5,306 nt of DNA from an uncultured Clostridia bacterium (lineage in GTDB: Bacteria; Bacillota; Clostridia; Christensenellales; Aristaeellaceae), in the NCBI GenBank assembly GCA_946615785.1, contig CAMOIA010000127.1:1-5306 (forward strand), read 5' to 3'. Positions 1-5,306 of this stretch are shown piece by piece. The translations under genes were made by a program, and so were the position numbers. How positions within the stretch are numbered: position 1 is the stretch's first letter; the number at the start of each line of letters is the position of its first letter. The notes beneath the pieces were generated by a model. It did not search any database and was not told the DNA's origin. It was given only the letters and a program-made list of their open reading frames with translations.

Positions 1-204
1 GCGTGCATCCTGAATGCGGCAAATGAGGAAGCCGCGCATGCGTTTCTTGCGGGCAGGATTTCCTTTGGCGCCATTTACCGCGTGGTGGACGGGGTGCTGG
101 GCAAAGTCGCGAACCGGAAGGCCGGGTCGCTTGAATCCATTCTGGAAGCGGACAGGCTGGCGCGCGACTGCGCTGAAACACTGATCCGGAAGGAGCTTTT
201 ATGA
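1..204 (+). CDS. dxr: 1-deoxy-D-xylulose 5-phosphate reductoisomerase, C-terminal end (partial)
   Basis: Only the last 67 codons and the TGA stop are in the window; the start lies to the left. DXR (IspC) is a cytosolic NADPH- and metal-dependent enzyme that rearranges and reduces 1-deoxy-D-xylulose 5-phosphate to 2-C-methyl-D-erythritol 4-phosphate, the committed step of the MEP isoprenoid pathway. The visible piece opens with ACILNAANEEAAHAFLAGRI, matching the conserved NAANE segment of the family near the start of its C-terminal helical domain. It ends with an amphipathic helix (SLESILEADRLARDCAETL), as family members do. The catalytic and NADPH-binding regions are outside the window and cannot be assessed. 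The stop overlaps the rseP start by 4 bases (ATGA), indicating translational coupling. Identification rests on this C-terminal motif and the neighbours, and is firm. Confidence 0.94.
   Translation, partial: ACILNAANEEAAHAFLAGRISFGAIYRVVDGVLGKVANRKAGSLESILEADRLARDCAETLIRKELL
188..195 (+). promoter_or_regulatory. Shine-Dalgarno sequence of rseP
   Basis: GGAAGGAG lies within the last codons of dxr, 5 bases before the ATG at 201. It supports that start, which overlaps the dxr stop by 4 bases and puts the HEGGH zinc motif at the usual distance from the N-terminus. Confidence 0.8.
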
Positions 205-1292
205 CGGTATTGTATGTCCTTGCGGCGCTTGTGCTGCTCGGCATTCTGATTGTTGTGCACGAGGGCGGGCATTTCCTGGCCGCGCGGCTCACGGGCATTC
301 CGGTGCGCGAATTCAGCATCGGTTTCGGCCCGCTGATTTATAAGCACGAAGGCAAAAAGCACGGCACGCTGTTTTCGCTCCGCCTGATCCCGGCCGGGGG
401 CTTCTGCGCGTTTTACGGGGAGGACGATCCCGATGAAAAAAGCCAGGAGGATCCGAGGGCCTTTGGCCGTGCGCCCGTCTGGAAACGCGCTCTGACCGTG
501 TTCATGGGGCCGGGCATGAATTTCATCCTGGCGCTTGTCGTGGCGTTTTGTTTCTACCTTGCAGGCGGCGAGATTACCGGAGCGGAGTATGGCAGGTGCT
601 CGCTGGTTTCCGTTGCGGAAAACAGCGCCGCCGCCCAGGGCGGCCTTGAAGCGGGCGACGTGGTGCTGGAAATCAACGGCGAGGACGCTTCCGGGCTTGG
701 CACAGGAGAAAACCTCAGGCTGACGGAGCTGATCGCCGCCTATCAGGAAGGCGACGCGCCGCTCAGCTTCCTTGTGGAGAGAAACGGCGAAAAGGTCACA
801 TGCGAGGTAACGCCGTCCTATGACGCGGCGGAAGGGCGCATGATGGTCGGCATCGTGATTCAGCCGGAGGTCAGCTATGTATACTCGCCTGTCACACTTG
901 GCAGGGCGGCCTCGCTTTCCGCTTCTTATTGCTGGGACGCGGGCACGGCGATCTGGACGAGCCTTGGAAACCTGGTGACCAAGGGGGAGGGACTTGAAAA
1001 TACGGGCGGGCCCGTGCGCATCATCCAGACGATTACGGAAGAAACCAAGGCTTACGGCTTTGAGGCGTACATCAGCCTGCTCATTCTGATCTCGGTGAAC
1101 CTGGGGCTCATGAACCTTTTGCCCATTCCGGGGCTCGACGGAAGCCGCATCCTGTTCCTCCTTGCGGAGGCGGTTATGCGCAGACCGCTCAACCGGAAGG
1201 TGGAAGCGACCATCCAGACGGCGGGGCTCTTTTTGCTGATGGGGCTTTTCGCCGTGCTGACCTACAGGGATATCCTGCATTTATTCCAATAA
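201..1292 (+). CDS. rseP: RIP (site-2) intramembrane zinc metalloprotease, RseP/RasP family
   Basis: This is a 363-residue polytopic membrane protease of family M50B. Relatives (E. coli RseP, B. subtilis RasP) cut anti-sigma factors and leftover signal peptides within the membrane after a first cut by another protease. Membrane segment 1 (about residues 3-19) runs into the zinc motif HEGGH at 20-24, where H20 and H24 bind zinc and E21 is catalytic. Then come the family SIGFGP segment (about 39-44) and LRLIPAGGF. Membrane segment 2 (about 98-121) carries GPGMNF at 103-108. One PDZ domain spans about 128-208 (AENSAAAQGGLEAGDVV). The third zinc ligand is D313 in NLLPIPGLDG (305-314), at the end of segment 3 (about 288-310). 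Segment 4 is about 335-356. All catalytic residues are present. Length is within the usual range for single-PDZ members. The substrate cannot be told from this window. Confidence 0.96.
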   Translation: MTVLYVLAALVLLGILIVVHEGGHFLAARLTGIPVREFSIGFGPLIYKHEGKKHGTLFSLRLIPAGGFCAFYGEDDPDEKSQEDPRAFGRAPVWKRALTVFMGPGMNFILALVVAFCFYLAGGEITGAEYGRCSLVSVAENSAAAQGGLEAGDVVLEINGEDASGLGTGENLRLTELIAAYQEGDAPLSFLVERNGEKVTCEVTPSYDAAEGRMMVGIVIQPEVSYVYSPVTLGRAASLSASYCWDAGTAIWTSLGNLVTKGEGLENTGGPVRIIQTITEETKAYGFEAYISLLILISVNLGLMNLLPIPGLDGSRILFLLAEAVMRRPLNRKVEATIQTAGLFLLMGLFAVLTYRDILHLFQ

Positions 1293-1295
1293 ATC

Positions 1296-1300
1296 GAGGT
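1296..1300 (+). promoter_or_regulatory. Shine-Dalgarno sequence of ispG
   Basis: GAGGT lies in the 15-base gap after the rseP stop, 7 bases before the ATG at 1308. The gap has no space for a hairpin terminator or an independent promoter, so ispG is presumably read from the upstream transcript. Confidence 0.75.
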
Positions 1301-1307
1301 AGAAACC

Positions 1308-2372
1308 ATGGCGTCCATTCAACAGGTACAGGCGGGCAGCCTTCTGATCGGCGGCGGCGCGCCGGTCTCCGTTCAGAGCATGACCAACACCGATACCCGC
1401 AAACGGGAAGAAACGCTCCGGCAGATTCAAGCGCTTGAGGCGGCCGGGTGCGAGCTTGTGCGGGTGTCGGTGTTTGACGAGGATGCCTGCGCGAACATAC
1501 GGTATTTTTGCGATCACAGCGCTGTTCCGCTTTCCGCGGACATCCATTTCGATTACCGCCTGGCACTGAAAAGCGTGGAAAACGGCGTGCACAGCCTCAG
1601 GATCAATCCGGGCAACATCGGCGGGGCGGACCGGGTCCGCATGGTCGCGGATGCGTGCAAAATGCACCATGTGCCCATCCGCATCGGGGTGAACGCAGGA
1701 TCCCTTGAAAAGCCGCTTTTGCAAAAGTACGGTTCCGCGACGCCTGAAGCCCTGGTGGAATCGGCCCTCGGGCATGTGAAGCTGCTTGAGGACGCGCATT
1801 TTTCGGACATTGTGCTTTCCCTCAAATCTTCCGATGTCAGAACGACGGTGGAGGCCTATCGGCTCTGTGCGAAGGCGTGCGGATATCCGCTGCATGTCGG
1901 GGTTACGGAGGCCGGGCTCCCCGGACAGGGAACGCTGAAGAGCGCCATCGGCATCGGCACGCTGCTACTTGAAAACATCGGCGATACCATTCGCGTTTCC
2001 CTTACCGGAGACCCGGTGGAGGAGGTTAAAGCCGGGTTTTCCATTCTTCGCGCCATCGGCTTGCGAAAGGGCTTTCAGCTGGTTTCCTGCCCCACCTGCG
2101 GGCGGACGCGGATCGATACGCCCGCGATCGCAAGACGGGTGGAAGAAGCGTTTGCGGGCGAACAGGCGGAGGTCAAGGTGGCCGTGATGGGGTGCGTGGT
2201 CAACGGCCCCGGCGAGGCGAGGGACGCCGACATCGCCCTCTGCGGCGGCGAGGACAGCGCCGCGCTCTTTATCCACGGGAAATATGTCAGAAAGCTCACG
2301 GGCGATATCGCCGAAACGTTTATTCAGGCTGTAAACGATTATATCAGGGGCACCCTTCATGAAATACAATGA
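1308..2372 (+). CDS. ispG: 4-hydroxy-3-methylbut-2-en-1-yl diphosphate synthase (flavodoxin-dependent type)
   Basis: IspG (GcpE) is a cytosolic 4Fe-4S enzyme that converts 2-C-methyl-D-erythritol 2,4-cyclodiphosphate to HMBPP by reductive ring opening, the penultimate MEP-pathway step. The 354 residues show the bacterial two-domain form. A TIM barrel (about 1-255) carries SVQSMTNTDT (21-30), LRINPGNIGG (97-106), GTLKSAIGIG (208-217) and ENIGDTIRVSLTGDP (222-236). A C-terminal cluster domain follows, with C261 and C264 in SCPTCGR, C296 in VMGCVVNGPGE and E303 as the fourth ligand. The spacing (3, 32, 7) equals that of E. coli C270, C273, C305 and E312. Nothing is missing, and there is no plant-type insert domain. 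The N-terminus is short before the first motif, but the ATG at 1308 has a good Shine-Dalgarno and the next Met (residue 25) lies inside a conserved motif. The 3' end overlaps polC by 14 bases. Confidence 0.97.
   Translation: MASIQQVQAGSLLIGGGAPVSVQSMTNTDTRKREETLRQIQALEAAGCELVRVSVFDEDACANIRYFCDHSAVPLSADIHFDYRLALKSVENGVHSLRINPGNIGGADRVRMVADACKMHHVPIRIGVNAGSLEKPLLQKYGSATPEALVESALGHVKLLEDAHFSDIVLSLKSSDVRTTVEAYRLCAKACGYPLHVGVTEAGLPGQGTLKSAIGIGTLLLENIGDTIRVSLTGDPVEEVKAGFSILRAIGLRKGFQLVSCPTCGRTRIDTPAIARRVEEAFAGEQAEVKVAVMGCVVNGPGEARDADIALCGGEDSAALFIHGKYVRKLTGDIAETFIQAVNDYIRGTLHEIQ
2346..2350 (+). promoter_or_regulatory. Shine-Dalgarno sequence of polC, inside ispG
   Basis: AGGGG lies within the ispG coding sequence, 8 bases before the ATG at 2359. 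It fixes the polC start although that start overlaps ispG by 14 bases. Ribosomes finishing ispG pass directly over this site, so coupling is likely. Confidence 0.7.
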
Positions 2373-5306
2373 ACTGATCGAAGCCATCGTGCGGGAAGTG
2401 CCGGAGGCGAAGGACGCCATCGCCATCGAAAACGTCCGCTACCTGCGGGACGAGAATCACGCCTATTTTTCCTTTCTCTCCGACGTGCTGATCGGGGAGA
2501 AGGGTTTTTTTGCCATCAAGCGTTTGCTGGAGAAGACCTTTCCGGCGCTTCGGGTTTCCCTGCGCATCGCAAGCCCATCCCTTGCGCGGGCCTTTCTGGA
2601 GACACCGGAGAAATACTGTCTGCCCCTGAACCAGTACCTTCTGCGCGCGTTCCCCGCCATCCGCTCCTGGGAATTTGACCTGCGGTGGCGCAGCGGGAAC
2701 GGCAAGATCGTTCTGGAGGTGCCGGACGCCTTTGCCATGAATTTTCTCAAAACCCAGGACTGCGAGGCGCGCCTGACGGAAGCGGTGAAAAACATCTACC
2801 GGGTGGATACCGATGTCAGGATTCAGGTGGCCGGGGACAGCGAACGCCGCCTGCAGGCGATTCTGGACGCAAGGGACCAGGAAAACCAGGAAAAACAGAA
2901 GCAATTCGAGGAAGAACGGAGCCATCCGAAAGCGGCGCCGAAGGCGGAGACAGCCAAGCCGAAGGACAATAAAATCCGCGGCAGGGCCATCGCCGACGAT
3001 CCGGTTGAAATTGGTGAAATCACCGAGCCCGGCGGCGTCTTTACCGTTCGCGGCAAAGTGCTCAGCGTGGAAACCCGGGAGATTTCCGGCGGTGAGGGCC
3101 TGCTATTGTCCTTTGATATGACGGATTACACCGGTTCGATCAAGTGCAAGCTCTTTCTGTATTACCGCGACCGCCGCCTTTCCCGGGACGCGCAGGAAAA
3201 GCTGCCGCCGATTTCCGCGGAGGAAAGGGCGAAGGTGGACGGCGTTGTCGCACGGATCAAGCCGGGTAACGGCATCCTTGCGCGCGGCGAGGTGCAGGAC
3301 GACCGTTTCAGCCACGAGCTTGTGCTCATGGCGAAGGATCTGACCGCTGTTGACCTGCCCGAGCGCATGGACGACGCGGAAGAAAAGCGCATCGAAATGC
3401 ATCTGCACACGCAGATGAGCACCATGGACGCGGTTACCTCCGCCGAGGCGCTCATTGCGCGCGCGGCGAAATGGGGGCATGAAGCCATCGCAATCACGGA
3501 TCACGGCGTTGTCCAGGCCTTCCCCGAGGCGTTCAGCGCTGCAAAGAAATACGGCATCAAGCTGATCCCCGGGATGGAAGGGTATCTGACGGACGACGAC
3601 GCCATCGTGCAGGGCGAAGGAAACGCCTCGATCGACAGTCCGATCATCGTGCTGGATTTTGAAACCACGGGCCTCAACACCCAGAAGGATCGGGTGATCG
3701 AAATCGGCGCGGTAAAAATACTGAACGGGCACGTCGTGGACAGTCTGAACCTGTTTGTCGACCCGGGCGTGCCGCTTTCGCCAAAGATCACAAGCCTCAC
3801 CCATATCACGGACCAGATGCTGATCGGCGCGCCGAAGGCAGAAACGGCCATTCCGCAGCTCATGGAGTTCGCGGCGGGGGCGCCGATTGCCGCGCACAAC
3901 GCGAATTTCGACTGTTCCGTTCTTCGCGCCGAGCTACGGCGCATCGGCAGGAACGATCCGATCCTGCAGCTGGATACGCTGATGCTCTCGCGAAAGCTGT
4001 ATCCGGAACTGAGGAGCCACCGCCTCAATTCGGTCTGCAAGCACCTGCACGTGACGCTCAAGGGCGCGCACCGCGCGGTGAACGACGCGGCGGCGACCGC
4101 GCAGTGCCTGATCCAGATGCTGGAGGCGTGCAAAAAGAAGGGCTGCGCAAACCTGAAGGATCTGAACCAGGTGAGCCTCATGTACGCGCTTGGCAATTCC
4201 AATCACGTCATCCTTCTGGCCGCCACGCAGAAAGGGCTTGAAAACCTGAACCATATCGTCACCGAATCGCACCTTCGCTATTTCAAGCGCAAGCCCATGG
4301 TGCCCAGGTCCATTCTGCAGAAATACCGCCAGGGCATCATCGTGGGCAGCGCCTGCTCCGAGGGCGAATTATACGAAGCCGTTCTGAACGGCGCGGACGA
4401 AGACCGGCTTTCGAGAATCGCAAGGTTTTACGATTACCTTGAAATTCAGCCCGTTGGGAACAACGCGTATCTGATCCGCGACGGCCTTTGCGAAAACGAG
4501 GACGAGCTGCGGGAAAACAACCGCAAAATCGTCCGCCTGGGGGAAAAGATCGGGCTGCCGGTGCTGGCCACGGGCGACGTGCATTTCATGGACCCGCAGG
4601 ACGCCGTTTTCCGCTCCATCATTCAGGCCGGACAGGGCTTTTCGGACGCGGACCTGCAGCCGCCGCTGTATCTGAAGACCACGAAGGAGATGCTGGAGGA
4701 GTTTTCCTACCTCGGGCCCGAAACGGCCAGAAAGGTGGTCATTGACAACCCGAAGCTGATCGCTTCAAGGATCGACGCCATTTCGCTGTATCCGAAGCAC
4801 CCTGAGGGAAAGACCACGTTTTCGCCTTTCTGGGAAACCGCGGAAAAAGATGTCACGGACATGACCTGGGGGAAAGCCCATGAGCTTTACGGCGACGACC
4901 TTCCGGAAATTATTCAGAAAAGAATCGAAAAGGAGCTCGGTTCGATTATCGGCTATGGGTATGCGACGCTGTATTCCATTGCGACGAAGCTGGTCGCAAA
5001 ATCCCTGAAGGACGGCTATGTGGTCGGCAGCCGCGGCAGCGTAGGCTCCTCGCTGGTGGCGTTTTTGACAGGCATAACGGAGGTGAACGCGCTTCCGCCG
5101 CATTACCGCTGTCCCAAGTGCCGGAAGGCGTTTTTCGACATTCCGAAGGGCTATACCATCGGCGTCGACCTTCCGGACGATACCTGCCCGGACTGCGGCA
5201 CGCCGCTTCTGAAGGACGGCTTTGACATTCCGTTCGAAGTGTTCCTCGGCTTCAAGGGCGACAAGGTGCCGGATATCGATCTGAACTTCTCCGGCGAATA
5301 CCAGCC
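2359..5306 (+). CDS. polC: DNA polymerase III alpha subunit, PolC type (3' end beyond window)
   Basis: PolC is the main chromosomal replicase of Firmicutes, with built-in proofreading. The frame is open from the ATG at 2359 to the right edge, giving 982 codons; B. subtilis PolC has 1437 residues. An N-terminal domain spans about 1-165, a charged linker 166-205 and an OB fold about 215-340. PHP part one holds HLHTQMSTMD (348-357), ITDHG (379-383) and E407. Inserted in the PHP domain is a DEDDh exonuclease with D433 and E435 in DFETTG, D518 in HNANFD, and H571 and D576 in HRAVND. PHP part two holds GSACSEGE (663-670), LEIQP and TGDVHFMD (738-745). The polymerase core shows GSRGSVGSS (890-898), TEVNALPPHY, a four-cysteine zinc site (C918, C921, C943, C946) and the palm motif VPDIDLNFSGEYQ, with catalytic D972 and D974. 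The third catalytic aspartate and the beta-clamp-binding tail would lie outside. The order PHP-exonuclease-PHP distinguishes PolC from DnaE. Confidence 0.98.
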   Translation, partial: MKYNELIEAIVREVPEAKDAIAIENVRYLRDENHAYFSFLSDVLIGEKGFFAIKRLLEKTFPALRVSLRIASPSLARAFLETPEKYCLPLNQYLLRAFPAIRSWEFDLRWRSGNGKIVLEVPDAFAMNFLKTQDCEARLTEAVKNIYRVDTDVRIQVAGDSERRLQAILDARDQENQEKQKQFEEERSHPKAAPKAETAKPKDNKIRGRAIADDPVEIGEITEPGGVFTVRGKVLSVETREISGGEGLLLSFDMTDYTGSIKCKLFLYYRDRRLSRDAQEKLPPISAEERAKVDGVVARIKPGNGILARGEVQDDRFSHELVLMAKDLTAVDLPERMDDAEEKRIEMHLHTQMSTMDAVTSAEALIARAAKWGHEAIAITDHGVVQAFPEAFSAAKKYGIKLIPGMEGYLTDDDAIVQGEGNASIDSPIIVLDFETTGLNTQKDRVIEIGAVKILNGHVVDSLNLFVDPGVPLSPKITSLTHITDQMLIGAPKAETAIPQLMEFAAGAPIAAHNANFDCSVLRAELRRIGRNDPILQLDTLMLSRKLYPELRSHRLNSVCKHLHVTLKGAHRAVNDAAATAQCLIQMLEACKKKGCANLKDLNQVSLMYALGNSNHVILLAATQKGLENLNHIVTESHLRYFKRKPMVPRSILQKYRQGIIVGSACSEGELYEAVLNGADEDRLSRIARFYDYLEIQPVGNNAYLIRDGLCENEDELRENNRKIVRLGEKIGLPVLATGDVHFMDPQDAVFRSIIQAGQGFSDADLQPPLYLKTTKEMLEEFSYLGPETARKVVIDNPKLIASRIDAISLYPKHPEGKTTFSPFWETAEKDVTDMTWGKAHELYGDDLPEIIQKRIEKELGSIIGYGYATLYSIATKLVAKSLKDGYVVGSRGSVGSSLVAFLTGITEVNALPPHYRCPKCRKAFFDIPKGYTIGVDLPDDTCPDCGTPLLKDGFDIPFEVFLGFKGDKVPDIDLNFSGEYQ

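Noticed and set aside
75..1280. A 401-codon open frame on the minus strand covering nearly all of rseP and the end of dxr
   Set aside because: It is antisense to a gene with every catalytic motif of its family. Its translation is rich in Arg, His, Gln and Lys with no recognisable domain, as expected from reading the reverse complement of GC-biased codons.
1293..1307. A possible terminator or promoter between rseP and ispG
   Set aside because: The 15 bases hold only the ispG ribosome binding site. There is no inverted repeat, no T-run and no -35/-10 pair.
1281..1895. A 204-codon minus-strand open frame opposite ispG
   Set aside because: It is the shadow of ispG, whose cluster ligands and barrel motifs are intact in the + frame. 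Its translation shows no family motif.
2685..3121. Two overlapping + strand frames of 95 and 102 codons within polC
   Set aside because: They are out of frame with polC and rich in Arg, Gly, Ser and Pro. They arise from its Lys/Glu/Ala-rich linker and OB-fold codons, and there is no sign of a programmed frameshift site.
3646..4100. The DEDDh exonuclease as a separate gene or inserted mobile domain
   Set aside because: The reading frame is continuous, and the exonuclease within the PHP domain is the normal architecture of PolC.
2344..4272. Several minus-strand open frames of 110-264 codons opposite polC
   Set aside because: All lie opposite a continuous polC frame with clear PHP, exonuclease and polymerase motifs. 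They overlap one another in different frames and have compositions typical of antisense reading in GC-rich DNA.

Overview
This is an ordinary housekeeping stretch of a bacterial chromosome, most likely from a fairly high-GC (roughly 60% by eye) member of the Firmicutes, class Clostridia. The main pointer is a PolC-type DNA polymerase III alpha subunit, the replicase of low-GC Gram-positives and relatives. The second is the gene order dxr-rseP-ispG-polC, typical of clostridial genomes; from memory, Bacillus has proS where ispG sits here. Genus cannot be fixed from this sequence.

Layout, all on the + strand with almost no intergenic DNA. Positions 1-204 are the 3' end of dxr (DXP reductoisomerase). 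201-1292 is rseP, an intramembrane site-2 zinc protease. 1308-2372 is ispG, the 4Fe-4S HMBPP synthase. 2359 to the right edge is the first 982 codons of polC, cut about eight residues after its catalytic Asp-x-Asp motif. dxr and rseP overlap by 4 bases, rseP and ispG are 15 bases apart, and ispG and polC overlap by 14 bases. Each start has a Shine-Dalgarno sequence. There is no room for a terminator between genes, so the four genes are probably one transcript with translational coupling. Its promoter would lie upstream of the window.

Functionally, dxr and ispG are the second and the penultimate steps of the non-mevalonate (MEP) isoprenoid pathway, which feeds undecaprenyl phosphate for the cell wall and quinone side chains. 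RseP is a membrane protease that typically clips anti-sigma factors and signal-peptide remnants. PolC copies the chromosome. They share a transcript but not a pathway.

No RNA gene, mobile element, CRISPR array, repeat family or stretch of more than 15 non-coding bases was seen. I found no previously undescribed system here. The findings are modest points about gene overlap, gene order and active-site residues.
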